Origin: Rosenbergiella nectarea
GTDB lineage: Bacteria > Pseudomonadota > Gammaproteobacteria > Enterobacterales > Enterobacteriaceae
Reading direction: 5' to 3'
DNA length: 64,000 bases
Assembly: GCF_900111105.1 (NCBI RefSeq)
Contig: NZ_FOGC01000010.1
Span: 1-64,000 of the forward strand
Shown one piece after another: positions 23,423-32,388 of the stretch. Each line of letters starts with the position of its first letter. Positions within the stretch are counted from its first letter, which is position 1. Below the pieces are notes generated by a model, which saw only the letters and a program-made list of their open reading frames with translations, made no database searches and was not told where the DNA came from. The position numbers and the translations under genes are program-made.

Positions 23423-24100
23423 TTACTTCTCAATAAGGGAGATAAGGTGATCAAATTGATGAATAACGTGGTCTGGGTGACTCTCTTCGATTGGTTCGCC
23501 ATAGTTATAGCCATAAGATAACCCGACCGAATGGACACCCGCCGATTTCGCTGCCTGTATATCGTTACGTGAATCGCCGACAAACAGCAGTTGTTCAGTG
23601 AGTAACCCAAATTGACCCAGTACCATAAAGAGTGCGGCGGGATGGGGTTTTTTAACGGGAACGTCATCCCCACCAATAATTAAACTGAAATAGTGGTCAA
23701 TCCCTAAGCTTTCCAATAAAGGACGGACAAAAGGAGTAGGCTTATTAGTGACAATCGCCAGAGGGATATCTTCTGCCTGTAAGGTAGCTAAGACGTCTTT
23801 CACGTGGTCAAATAACTGACTTCCTGTCTCTGCTGTCTGAAGATAATGGTGGTCGAAGCAGCTACGTGCTTGGGCAAGCTGAGTTTCATCAGGGGCTTCA
23901 CCAAGCGCCCAAGTTAGCGCCCGAGTAACCATAATGTCGGCACCATTACCGATCCAACGGATGACATTATCAACCCCTGCAGCAGGAAGTTGGAGATCAG
24001 CAAGCATTAAGTCAATTGCACTCGCCAAGCCCGGAGCGCTATCGATGAGTGTGCCATCTAAATCGAAGGCAATGCCGCGAATATCAGTGAAATGAGCCAT
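23423..24100 (-). CDS. gph: Phosphoglycolate phosphatase
   Basis: Gph is an HAD-superfamily hydrolase that removes phosphate from 2-phosphoglycolate, formed for example in DNA repair of 3'-phosphoglycolate ends. Motif [14 protein letters not shown], motif [10 protein letters not shown], and motif [17 protein letters not shown] with [16 protein letters not shown] are all present. I choose the ATG giving MAHFTDIRG, preceded by GGAG; a GTG six codons earlier lacks such a site. The 225-residue product overlaps the end of rpe by 17 bases. Confidence 0.95.
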   Translation of the reverse strand: MAHFTDIRGIAFDLDGTLIDSAPGLASAIDLMLADLQLPAAGVDNVIRWIGNGADIMVTRALTWALGEAPDETQLAQARSCFDHHYLQTAETGSQLFDHVKDVLATLQAEDIPLAIVTNKPTPFVRPLLESLGIDHYFSLIIGGDDVPVKKPHPAALFMVLGQFGLLTEQLLFVGDSRNDIQAAKSAGVHSVGLSYGYNYGEPIEESHPDHVIHQFDHLISLIEK

Positions 24101-24767
24101 GTGCTTTCTCCACTTCACGACGCATTTCGGCTATTACCGTTCTGTAGTCTGGTTGATTAAAAATAGCGGAACCCGCCACAAACATATCCGCGCCGGCCGC
24201 AGCGATTTCGGCGATATTATCGACTTTCACGCCACCATCGACCTCTAACCGAACATCGTAGCCGCTTTGATCAATACGCTTACGTACTTCGCGAAGTTTG
24301 TTTAGCGTAGAAGGGATGAAGCTTTGTCCCCCAAAGCCTGGGTTAACCGACATTAATAAAACAATATCAACCTTATCCAACATGTAATCAAGGTAGGTCA
24401 GCGGCGTGGCTGGATTGAAAACTAGGCCAGCTTTACAGCCGTGCTCTTTAATCAATTGTACTGTGCGATCAACATGTTCGCTGGCTTCAGGATGGAAAGT
24501 AATAAAGCTTGCACCCGCCTTAGCGAACTCAGGGATCAACGCATCGACAGGCTTAACCATTAAATGTACGTCGATTGGCGCAGTAATACCGTAATCGCGG
24601 AGCGCTTTTAACACCATTGGCCCCATCGTGAGATTGGGCACATAGTGATTATCCATGACATCAAAGTGGACAACATCACCCCCGGCTGCAATAGCCTTGG
24701 CCGTATCTTCCCCTAATCGAGCAAAGTCGGCGGATAATATGGATGGCGCAATTAAATAATTTTTCAT
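24084..24767 (-). CDS. rpe: Ribulose-phosphate 3-epimerase
   Basis: Rpe interconverts ribulose 5-phosphate and xylulose 5-phosphate in the pentose phosphate pathway, using a bound metal ion. The 227-residue TIM-barrel protein has [37 protein letters not shown] and the second Asp in RLEVDGGV. The start giving [20 protein letters not shown] is preceded by CGGAGAA; an upstream in-frame extension of 12 codons is not part of the family. It lies between dam and gph in the superoperon. Confidence 0.97.
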   Translation of the reverse strand: MKNYLIAPSILSADFARLGEDTAKAIAAGGDVVHFDVMDNHYVPNLTMGPMVLKALRDYGITAPIDVHLMVKPVDALIPEFAKAGASFITFHPEASEHVDRTVQLIKEHGCKAGLVFNPATPLTYLDYMLDKVDIVLLMSVNPGFGGQSFIPSTLNKLREVRKRIDQSGYDVRLEVDGGVKVDNIAEIAAAGADMFVAGSAIFNQPDYRTVIAEMRREVEKAHGSFH

Positions 24768-24824
24768 GCAATTCTCCGAGAGTATGATTTCCAATTTCAG
24801 CATTGCTGAGGAACCGCTACGACA

Positions 24825-25637
24825 TTATGTATAGAGAGCTAGCAATTCATCAATCTTAGTTCTGCCCTTAGCACTGCGGCTAATGGAACGCCTTGCGGTA
24901 ACAATATGAAGTGTAGCCTCTTCATACCATTTTCGAGTCATTTCCGTGTCATGGTTCGAGATTAACACAGGCACCGATTTCTTTTGTGCCAACTTCTGAG
25001 CGAGTTCCGCTAACAGCGCTTGCTCCTTAGCAGAAAAGCTATTGGTATGATAAGCCATGAAGTTTGCCGTCGATGAGAGTGGCGCATAAGGTGGATCGCA
25101 ATAAACGACCGAGCCACGTTTAACTTGAGAGAGTGTTTGTGCGTATGATTCGCAAACAAATGTCGCTTGTTGAGCGCGTATCGCGAACCATTCAAGTTCC
25201 GCTTGCGGAAAATAAGGCCTGACGTATCGACCAAAAGGCACATTAAATTGCCCACGTAAGTTATAGCGGCATAGTCCGTTATAACCGTGTCGATTCAAGT
25301 AGAGAAAAAGTAGCGCTCGATAGTAAGGATCGTTGCTCTGATTAAACAAACTGCGATGCGCATAATAGGTCTCAGCATTGTTTGTTTCAGGCGTGAAAAA
25401 GCCGCGAGCGTCAGCGATGAATTGACTACTGCTGTGCTTGATAATGTTGTAGAGATTAATCAAGTCACTGTTGATATCAGCAAGGTAGTACTTTTTGAAA
25501 TCGGTATTGAGGAAGACTGATCCAGCTCCCACAAAAGGTTCTACTAAGCAGTCACCTTCGGGTAAATGGCGTTGGATGTCGTCTAAAAGGAGATACTTGC
25601 CTCCCGCCCACTTTAAAAAAGCGCGTTTTTTCTTCAT
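24825..25637 (-). CDS. dam: DNA adenine methylase Dam
   Basis: Dam methylates adenine in GATC, directing mismatch repair, controlling replication initiation through SeqA, and affecting transcription. The 270-residue class D12 methylase has the SAM-binding FLKWAGGKYLLL motif near the N-terminus, FVGAGSVFLN, and the catalytic DPPY in VVYCDPPYAPLS. It follows damX and precedes rpe. The presence of Dam fits a Dam/SeqA/MutH-type enterobacterium. Confidence 0.98.
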   Translation of the reverse strand: MKKKRAFLKWAGGKYLLLDDIQRHLPEGDCLVEPFVGAGSVFLNTDFKKYYLADINSDLINLYNIIKHSSSQFIADARGFFTPETNNAETYYAHRSLFNQSNDPYYRALLFLYLNRHGYNGLCRYNLRGQFNVPFGRYVRPYFPQAELEWFAIRAQQATFVCESYAQTLSQVKRGSVVYCDPPYAPLSSTANFMAYHTNSFSAKEQALLAELAQKLAQKKSVPVLISNHDTEMTRKWYEEATLHIVTARRSISRSAKGRTKIDELLALYT

Positions 25638-25704
25638 GTTGTCGTATCAAAGATTCATTATGAGATGTTGCGGTTATCCGGACAACAGATTGGCGCTTAA
25701 ATCG

Positions 25705-25725
25705 AGGGCTGCGATGAGCAGCCCT
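25705..25725 (-). terminator. Hairpin between damX and dam
   Basis: AGGGCTGC (25705-25712) pairs with GCAGCCCT (25718-25725), loop of five bases, in the 95-base damX-dam spacer. On the minus strand it is followed by CGATTT, so it may partially attenuate transcription into dam. Confidence 0.45.
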
Positions 25726-25732
25726 ATTGAGA

Positions 25733-26794
25733 TTACTGAGCTGATTCTTTATGAACTTGGCTCATTGGCTTAACCCATGGACTCTTAGCTTTTACAGCTT
25801 CTGGTAGAGAAGAGATAGCACTTTTTGCTTCAGCGGGTGTTTTGTAATTCCCTGTAGTCAAGACATACCAAGCTTGTCCATTACGAGACGTTTTATACAC
25901 TTGGTAGCTAGAGAGATTTTGCTGTTTTGCCCAAGCGTTCAACGTATCTTCACGACTTGCGCCACTAAGCTGGAGCGTGTATCCCTTGCCTGATACCGCT
26001 TCACGAGAAGGTGCCGCAGGCGCTGATATCGATTTCGCTGGCTGAGACACGGTAGTCGTAGTCACTGGAGCCTGCTTTTCCGCTGTTTTGACTGGGGCTT
26101 TAGGGGCCTCAGCTTTTTTAGCTTCATTGTGCTCAGGCTGACGGCGGCTAACAGTTTCACGATGTTCAGGCACAACATGGCGCACTTCAGAACGGTGACT
26201 TGGTTGGCGAAGCTCTGTATGGGTTACTGGAGCCTTAGCACGTGCTTGTTGTTCGCTCGGAGCTGAATGACGAACCGGTGGAGTAGGTGCCATGTCAGGA
26301 GACGTTGGTTGCTGAGCTGTCTGCGTTGTATTGCTCAGTTTCGCATTACGATCAAGTGTTGCTGCAGCTGTCGGTAAAGAAGCCGCTGACGCTTGCTCCG
26401 CTGACGGTTGGGTAGCTTGGGTGCCGCCGTTCGTTGGCTCCATCGATCCGTTCGAGGTGGTATCATTCGGTGCTGCTGGCGTTTGCGCGGCATCAGCCTG
26501 TTGTTGTGGCTGATCGTTTGCTGGAGCAGTGGAGTTATCTGCTGGTGAATTACCAGACAGGTCGATGTTTCTTTCGTTACCTTGACCAGCAGCTTCTTCA
26601 TTAGGTTTAGACGAGCTATTCATTGCTGAGCCAATGCCTAAAACGAGTAGCAAGAGTACCAGTATTCCCACAGCAATCATCAGATGCTGCTTGGAGATGG
26701 GTAGCTTCGAGGACGGTGCAGGTTTTTTTCCACGAGGAGCAGGACGGTCACTCGTGTCAGGTTTTAATTCATCTTCGGGTTGAAAGTCATCCAT
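25733..26794 (-). CDS. damX: Cell division protein DamX (SPOR domain)
   Basis: DamX is an inner-membrane protein that binds denuded septal peptidoglycan through its SPOR domain. The 353-residue protein has a short cytosolic N-terminus, one membrane segment (about residues 38-58), a long low-complexity periplasmic linker rich in Pro, Ala, Gln and Ser (about 60-265), and the C-terminal SPOR domain (YTLQLSGASREDTLNAWAKQ onward). E. coli DamX has about 428 residues, so the linker is shorter here. It is in the aroKB-damX-dam operon. Confidence 0.94.
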   Translation of the reverse strand: MDDFQPEDELKPDTSDRPAPRGKKPAPSSKLPISKQHLMIAVGILVLLLLVLGIGSAMNSSSKPNEEAAGQGNERNIDLSGNSPADNSTAPANDQPQQQADAAQTPAAPNDTTSNGSMEPTNGGTQATQPSAEQASAASLPTAAATLDRNAKLSNTTQTAQQPTSPDMAPTPPVRHSAPSEQQARAKAPVTHTELRQPSHRSEVRHVVPEHRETVSRRQPEHNEAKKAEAPKAPVKTAEKQAPVTTTTVSQPAKSISAPAAPSREAVSGKGYTLQLSGASREDTLNAWAKQQNLSSYQVYKTSRNGQAWYVLTTGNYKTPAEAKSAISSLPEAVKAKSPWVKPMSQVHKESAQ

Positions 26795-26871
26795 TGATCC
26801 ACCTCATACGTATTCGGCTAAGTACCACTAGCGTGGCCCCGCTGACATTATTAGTTATTGTCTTACCTTAG

Positions 26872-27954
26872 CTAACACTTAGTTATGGCAGCTAAAACAG
26901 TATCATGTCCCACTCCAGAACGCACCTCGGCCTTACCTAAATCGGTCGGTAAGACTAAGCGTAGCTCTCCTGATAACACTTTCTTATCCCGCATCATATG
27001 CGGTAAGTAGTCTTCGGCCGACATCTGCTGTGGACCGTTAACCGGCAGTCCGGCACGCAACAATAGCGTGATGAGCCGTTCTGTTAATGAGGCACTGAAT
27101 GTCCCAAGTTGTTCCGCAGTCCGCGCAGCCATTACCATGCCTGCCGCGACCGCTTCACCGTGTAACCAATTGCCATATCCCATATGCGCTTCAATGGCAT
27201 GACCAAAAGTATGTCCGAGGTTTAACAGCGCGCGATTACCCTGTTCCCGTTCATCTGCTGCGACAATCTCAGCCTTAAGTTCACAACAACGTCTAATACA
27301 ATAAGCCAGTGCTTTTTGATCTAAGCGTCGTAGCGCATCGATGTTCTCTTCGAGCCATTCAAAAAAGGCATAGTCGAGGATAACACCATACTTGATGACT
27401 TCAGCTAACCCAGACGATAACTCTCGTGGTGGTAGCGTTGCTAAGCAATCAAGATCAATGACAACCGAGGTAGGTTGGTAGAATGCGCCAATCATATTTT
27501 TCCCTAAGGGATGATTGACAGCCGTCTTGCCACCTACCGATGAATCAACTTGAGATAACAGCGTGGTAGGCATTTGAATAAAACGCACACCACGCTGGTA
27601 GCTAGCTGCAGCAAAGCCTGTCATATCACCAATCACTCCACCCCCTAACGCAATGAGTGTCGTGTCGCGACCGTGTGGCTTTTCTAATAACGCAGTAAAT
27701 ACTGTATCGAGTACTGATAACGACTTGTATTGCTCACCATCGGGTAATACGACGGAGTCAGCGTTGATACCTAACGCAGAGAGTTGTGCTAAAACGGGCT
27801 GTAGATAGAGCGGTGCAATCGTTTCATTTGTCACAACCATGACCGATTGATGGGCAGTTAGTGGCCAGTAAGATGCAGATTCACTGAATAAGCCTGCAGC
27901 AATCGTTATGGGATAGCTGCGTTCGCCAAGTGAAACCATCATCTTCTGCATCAT
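26872..27954 (-). CDS. aroB: 3-dehydroquinate synthase
   Basis: AroB converts DAHP to 3-dehydroquinate, the second step of the shikimate pathway, using NAD+ and a divalent metal. The 360-residue protein has the NAD-binding [14 protein letters not shown], the substrate motif [16 protein letters not shown] and the metal-binding region [23 protein letters not shown] shown in part here. I choose the ATG with a GAGGG site upstream rather than the TTG five codons earlier; the next codon is also ATG, so the exact start is uncertain by one. It follows aroK by 39 bases. Confidence 0.97.
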   Translation of the reverse strand: MMQKMMVSLGERSYPITIAAGLFSESASYWPLTAHQSVMVVTNETIAPLYLQPVLAQLSALGINADSVVLPDGEQYKSLSVLDTVFTALLEKPHGRDTTLIALGGGVIGDMTGFAAASYQRGVRFIQMPTTLLSQVDSSVGGKTAVNHPLGKNMIGAFYQPTSVVIDLDCLATLPPRELSSGLAEVIKYGVILDYAFFEWLEENIDALRRLDQKALAYCIRRCCELKAEIVAADEREQGNRALLNLGHTFGHAIEAHMGYGNWLHGEAVAAGMVMAARTAEQLGTFSASLTERLITLLLRAGLPVNGPQQMSAEDYLPHMMRDKKVLSGELRLVLPTDLGKAEVRSGVGHDTVLAAITKC

Positions 27955-27993
27955 GTTACTGGCCCTCAACTGATTAAACTGCGTTCTATCAAC

Positions 27994-28515
27994 TTAATTG
28001 TTTTCCAACATATGGATAATCTGGTTGGCGACGACTTTTGCGCTCTGCTCATCAGTGCGGATGGTGACATCAGCAATCTCTTCATACAAAGGATTACGCT
28101 CACCCGCGAGATCTTCTAAAACGTCGCGAGGAGGAGAATCAACTTGTAGGAGAGGGCGGCGCTTATCACGTTGCGTCCGAGCAAGTTGCTTCTCGATAGT
28201 CGTTTCAAGATACACAACGACACCACGAGCCGATAAACGGTTACGTGTCTCACGAGATTTAACTGAACCGCCGCCTGTCGCTAAGACAATGCCTTGCTTC
28301 TCAGTCAACTCATTAATGATTTTTTCCTCACGATCCCGGAAGCCCTCTTCGCCTTCAACATCGAAGACCCAACCCACATCAGCCCCGGTACGGCGCTCAA
28401 TCTCTTGATCGGAATCATAAAATTCCATATTAAGTTGTTGAGCTAACTGACGACCAATAGTGCTTTTGCCGGCACCCATAGGCCCAACCAGAAAGATATT
28501 ACGTTTCTCTGCCAT
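27994..28515 (-). CDS. aroK: Shikimate kinase I
   Basis: AroK phosphorylates shikimate at the 3-OH in aromatic amino acid synthesis. The 173-residue protein matches the E. coli length. It has the P-loop [12 protein letters not shown] at residues 11-22, shikimate-contacting DSDQEIERR and the Arg in GEEGFRDRE, and the GGGSV motif. It is first in the superoperon; its promoter should lie in the 330-base space upstream. Confidence 0.97.
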   Translation of the reverse strand: MAEKRNIFLVGPMGAGKSTIGRQLAQQLNMEFYDSDQEIERRTGADVGWVFDVEGEEGFRDREEKIINELTEKQGIVLATGGGSVKSRETRNRLSARGVVVYLETTIEKQLARTQRDKRRPLLQVDSPPRDVLEDLAGERNPLYEEIADVTIRTDEQSAKVVANQIIHMLENN

Positions 28516-28845
28516 TTTTATCGGTACTACTAAGAATTCGTTGATGATACCCCATAGTCACTATAGACAACGGGACAGAAACTGAGACCTCATAAGCATG
28601 TAACAAGAGTCAGGTGAAAAATTATCTCAACACTCAAGACCATTTGGCAACCAATTAAATGATTTATCAGCAACTCTTCACCCGCATAGACCGTGAAGCG
28701 TTCCTGTCAGTCGCTCTTATAGTACTATATCCAGACTCATTGAGTGATGATTTATTAAACTCAGTGCTTAAGGTTCTTAAAAATTGATAACCTTTTATGC
28801 TAATTAGCGCTTTACGTCAACGGTGAACCTCAATCTATCCTGAAT
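28516..28845. other. Intergenic space between hofQ and aroK
   Basis: There is no credible coding region in these 330 bases on either strand. It is A+T-rich with stop codons in all frames. It must hold the aroK promoter on the minus strand, but I could not single out convincing -35/-10 elements, and no strong hairpin or repeat stands out. Confidence 0.6.
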
Positions 28846-30102
28846 TTACGGGATATTAACTATAGGTAACAGACGTGGTGTGATGAAAATCACCAGCTCT
28901 CTTTTTTGGCGTTGCTGCGTCTGCTTTTGAAATAATACTCCTAATAGCGGTATCTTTCCTAACCAGGGTACAGCCGCCATCCCTTGTTGATGCTGTTGTT
29001 GAAAAACTCCACCTAACGCAATAGTTGTCCCATTCGCGACTAATACTTCCGTCGTAATCTCCTGTTTTTCGATAGATGGGGGGCCCTTACCATCACCTTG
29101 CAATACTTTCCCAGGGACGTCTTGGTTAAGCCTTAGCCGTAAACGAATATACTCCTGTCCAACCCTTTCAGGCGTTACCTCCATCCCGAGCATAGCCTCT
29201 TTAAAATGAATGACTGGGTTTTCATTTTTACCGCTCACCGTTTGATAAGGAATTTCTGTTCCCTGTTTAATAGATGCGGTCCGGCCCTGGGAGGTGACTA
29301 AATGGGGACTGGCAATAATTTCTAGCTGATTTTCTTGTTCCAACGCGGAGAGTTCGAGAAATAATAGTCGGCTATCGATACGCGTAATGGCCGTCTTGAC
29401 TTGAAGCGTCGGTACAGCAACGCCTAAGGATGTCGTGAACTCGTGCTTACCTGCCCGTTCCGGCCCCGGACTCGACGTATCGCTGAACCATGACACGCCG
29501 AGTTCGCGTAAATTATCTTGGCTAATTGAAATCATCTGGGCAGTAATTTCGATTTGTGGCTGAGGATGGTCATGCAAGGCAATCCACTGCTCTATTTCCT
29601 GTATAGACTCTGCATCGTCCCAAACAGTAAGTTGTTGTCGGTCATGGTCTATAAAGCGTTTTCCCTTCCCCCCTGCTCGACTAAAAGGTCGCGCTGTTAG
29701 CTGTTTTTCAAGCTCGGCAGCCCCTATAAACTTTAAAGAAAAAACTTTTTGCTCCAATTCCGCTTGCGGTGGAGAGAAAGCAGATCCTCCTCGATCATTG
29801 TCGGAGCCTTGAGACGCACTCTCACGGACCACTAAAATATTGGCGTGTTGAATGATCTCTACTTTTGTTAGATCCTTAATAATATCTAATGCATCCTGCC
29901 ATTCGACATCGATAAGATGCAAAGTTAAAGATTGCTCAATGCTAGGATCCACTACGATGTTGAGGTCTTTTGCTGAGGCTAGTAAGGAGAATATTTGCGC
30001 AACTGGCGTATTCTCAGTATTAATCGATATTTTGCTGCTCGCGAGAGCACTGCCGGTTAAAAAAATCGTTAACATAAATAAGAAGAATCTCGCTGAACGC
30101 AT
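28846..30102 (-). CDS. hofQ: Secretin-like DNA-uptake protein HofQ
   Basis: HofQ is the outer-membrane secretin homologue (PilQ/ComE type) needed in E. coli for use of external DNA as a nutrient. I place the start at the ATG giving MRSARFFLFMLTIFLTGSAL, a signal peptide, with AGGAG upstream; the reading frame extends 15 codons further but without family support. The 418-residue product has an N-terminal secretin/TonB short domain (about 30-90), a NolW-like domain, and the C-terminal secretin core with LALGG-like IALGGVF and VPWLGKIPLLGVLF. Its start overlaps the hofP stop by one base. Confidence 0.93.
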   Translation of the reverse strand: MRSARFFLFMLTIFLTGSALASSKISINTENTPVAQIFSLLASAKDLNIVVDPSIEQSLTLHLIDVEWQDALDIIKDLTKVEIIQHANILVVRESASQGSDNDRGGSAFSPPQAELEQKVFSLKFIGAAELEKQLTARPFSRAGGKGKRFIDHDRQQLTVWDDAESIQEIEQWIALHDHPQPQIEITAQMISISQDNLRELGVSWFSDTSSPGPERAGKHEFTTSLGVAVPTLQVKTAITRIDSRLLFLELSALEQENQLEIIASPHLVTSQGRTASIKQGTEIPYQTVSGKNENPVIHFKEAMLGMEVTPERVGQEYIRLRLRLNQDVPGKVLQGDGKGPPSIEKQEITTEVLVANGTTIALGGVFQQQHQQGMAAVPWLGKIPLLGVLFQKQTQQRQKRELVIFITPRLLPIVNIP

Positions 30103-30446
30103 TATGAAACTCCTTTGAAAGATAGGGTGATCCGATTCGCTGGACAAGGCGGTAAGGCGCTGATTTCAATATGCGTCAATTCGATTCGAGTGACCCGACC
30201 ATGAATAAAAGACGGCTGTGATGCTAATTCCACCTTTCTTATCCCCAATACGCGATGTGACATCAATGCCTGACATTGAGAGGGGCTGATGAGAACTGCA
30301 TTTAATTCCCAGCCATCGAGTTGCGTAGCCAGTGCAGTACATTGCGATGAATCGAAGGGTTGGAAAGGATCTTTTGCTAAAGCTTGGTTCTTCATTATTA
30401 GTAACAAAAGGCTTAAGCAGTAAAGCGTCATTTTAGTTTTTGTCAT
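30102..30446 (-). CDS. hofP: DNA-utilisation protein HofP
   Basis: HofP is a small PilP-like protein of the hof cluster. The 114-residue product starts with a hydrophobic segment (YCLSLLLLIMKNQALA), followed by a soluble domain (DPFQPFDSSQC). Assignment rests mainly on position between hofO and hofQ and on the DPFxP motif typical of PilP-type lipoproteins, though no lipobox is evident. It overlaps hofO by 14 bases. Confidence 0.8.
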   Translation of the reverse strand: MTKTKMTLYCLSLLLLIMKNQALAKDPFQPFDSSQCTALATQLDGWELNAVLISPSQCQALMSHRVLGIRKVELASQPSFIHGRVTRIELTHIEISALPPCPANRITLSFKGVS

Positions 30447-30909
30447 ACGTTAGCTTTACCAAAATAGGGCCATCGTGCGCCGAGAGTTGCAGTTGGTCAG
30501 GCTTCATCTTTCGGTTTAACTGAGTTAAGTGTTGCCAAAACTGTAAAAAGTCTTGCCAACCAAGAACCAGCGTAGCCTTTTGCTGGGTACCACTTTCCTG
30601 CCAATTCGCGACAGCGGTCCCATAGGACAAAATGAATATTGGAAATGCTTCAACCTGCCCACTTTCTAAACGAGCCAGTTGCTTCGATATCATGTAATAA
30701 GGTTTTGCCTGACGATATACGTTGAGTCGTTGGCTCGCATCGTTACGTGAGGTTTGTAGGAAAACTAACTGTTCGTTTTGATGGTTATAGGGGGGTAACA
30801 AAAAATAGAATAGTAGAAAAATACCAGACAATATAACCGTACCAAGGGTAAGAGCCCATTGTATGAAAGTCGGTAAATAAATGATTTTTCGCCAGAATTT
30901 ATTTTCCAT
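30433..30909 (-). CDS. hofO: DNA-utilisation protein HofO
   Basis: HofO is a PilO-like bitopic membrane protein. The 158-residue product has one N-terminal membrane helix (FIQWALTLGTVILSGIFLLF) followed by a periplasmic coiled and globular region. Assignment is from gene order hofM-N-O-P-Q and topology. It overlaps hofN by 11 bases and hofP by 14, so the cluster is a tightly coupled operon. Confidence 0.8.
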   Translation of the reverse strand: MENKFWRKIIYLPTFIQWALTLGTVILSGIFLLFYFLLPPYNHQNEQLVFLQTSRNDASQRLNVYRQAKPYYMISKQLARLESGQVEAFPIFILSYGTAVANWQESGTQQKATLVLGWQDFLQFWQHLTQLNRKMKPDQLQLSAHDGPILVKLTYDKN

Positions 30910-31456
30910 TCGCTGTGTTATCTCTCACCTCTGCTGACATTGAAAAGCTCACTCTAAATTCGTAATGCCGTGCTTCTTTTTTAAGGTCGTTGAGGCTTAA
31001 TGCCGTAACCTGCTCGACGCTAAGTAATTGGTGGATAAACTGTTCAATTTCTTCCAAACTCAAACTTTTCCCGGTAATTGTCCATCCTGTTCGTCCTACG
31101 GTCAGAGCGGTCAGCCACGAATATTCGGGTAACCGGTCAGTTAGCCACTGGAAAAATAAACGGTAGATATCCATTTCATCGCGTACGCGTTCACTCTGCA
31201 GCCGTTGACGATCGGCTTGCTCAAGTCGTTGTAATCCCTGCTGCTGTTGCGCGATCCGTTCGGATAACTGACTGATCAGCGGTTGATAAAGCTCCTGTAA
31301 CGCATTGAGTTCGCGGATATTTTTCTGGAGACCATCAATGATGATACAGGTTCCTACGATTAACAGAATCAGGAGCAAAACTCCGTTACTCATAATATAA
31401 ATACTACGCTGAGACAGTTTTTTTCGCCGCCATTCGAGTAAGTTAACACGACTCAT
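30899..31456 (-). CDS. hofN: DNA-utilisation protein HofN
   Basis: HofN is a PilN-like bitopic protein. The 185-residue product begins MSRVNLLEWRRKKLSQRSIY, the NLLPWR-type PilN motif, followed by a membrane helix (about 22-42) and a glutamine-rich coiled coil (LSERIAQQQQGLQRLEQADR). In type IV pilus systems the NLLPWR stretch binds PilM, matching HofM encoded just upstream. It overlaps hofM by four bases. Confidence 0.85.
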   Translation of the reverse strand: MSRVNLLEWRRKKLSQRSIYIMSNGVLLLILLIVGTCIIIDGLQKNIRELNALQELYQPLISQLSERIAQQQQGLQRLEQADRQRLQSERVRDEMDIYRLFFQWLTDRLPEYSWLTALTVGRTGWTITGKSLSLEEIEQFIHQLLSVEQVTALSLNDLKKEARHYEFRVSFSMSAEVRDNTANGK

Positions 31457-32271
31457 AATTGGTCGGCCTTACGCAAAGCGAGTCCCAAGGCCACCACTAA
31501 ATCAGGTCGTGAGGCTATCACTGGCGGAGATTGTTCGATGGCCTTGAGTAAACTGTAGGAGTCGATATTTATCTGGTCAGCATCATTCTGGTCACCCGCA
31601 AAGAAATAGGATTCACTATTGATCGCTATTGAGTGGATCACCGTTTCAGTAGTAGGAAAATCTACTTTTAAGCACTGTCCGTGGTGATATTGTTGCTGAT
31701 GACAAGTCGCCCATAACCAAATTTCACGATCTTCAACGATCAGCGTACTGCTGCCACGGGGATCGAGTAATGGATACAGAGCTGTTGAGGCTAACTCTAC
31801 AACGTCTACGGTTAAGCCAGCGTTTTTGAACAAAGCGTAATAATCCTTTAACACTTTATTCCTTGTTACCGTGACACTGATTTCCGTTGATGTATCCGGG
31901 CCTAAACAGTAATCCCACGTTAACTCATGGAGATGGGAGAACAGCCGCTCCACGGAAAGCTGGACAAAACGCTCTAACGGTAAGCCTTGTAAAGTTGTGC
32001 TAGGTAACGAAAGGGTCCGCAATAAAACGCATTGCACAGGGTAGCTCACTCGTAATGAATAACGGTAAGGTAAATGCGTACGAAGCTTTATTAGAATTGA
32101 ACGAAACTCTTGAGTAATGGCTAATAACCCGGTTGAGGTGAAGACCGGCTCGTCCAACGGGAACACCCACCAGCCCTGTAAACACCATTTATATCGATTC
32201 CCTTTTATGGCGACTACAGTGACTTGAGCCGTATTAATATGAAGCCCTATTTGCCATCCTTGGCTAAACAT
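31453..32271 (-). CDS. hofM: DNA-utilisation protein HofM
   Basis: HofM is a cytosolic PilM-like, actin-fold protein at the head of hofMNOPQ. The 272-residue product begins MFSQGWQIGLHINTAQVTVV, the ATPase-like first strand, and has FVQLSVERLF and a later IVEDREIWLWA strand. Start is supported by its position just upstream of the divergent mrcA (117 bases apart). The cluster is complete, so the DNA-catabolism function could be intact. Confidence 0.85.
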   Translation of the reverse strand: MFSQGWQIGLHINTAQVTVVAIKGNRYKWCLQGWWVFPLDEPVFTSTGLLAITQEFRSILIKLRTHLPYRYSLRVSYPVQCVLLRTLSLPSTTLQGLPLERFVQLSVERLFSHLHELTWDYCLGPDTSTEISVTVTRNKVLKDYYALFKNAGLTVDVVELASTALYPLLDPRGSSTLIVEDREIWLWATCHQQQYHHGQCLKVDFPTTETVIHSIAINSESYFFAGDQNDADQINIDSYSLLKAIEQSPPVIASRPDLVVALGLALRKADQL

Positions 32272-32388
32272 TTTCTAACCTCCCGAGGTCGATGAGATAT
32301 TTTGACGTATCAAAGCAGCGTTGATGCCTTTATACTACGAGGTAATTGTTTATAAACTACCCAATACCGTTCGAGTGAGAGAGTTTAG

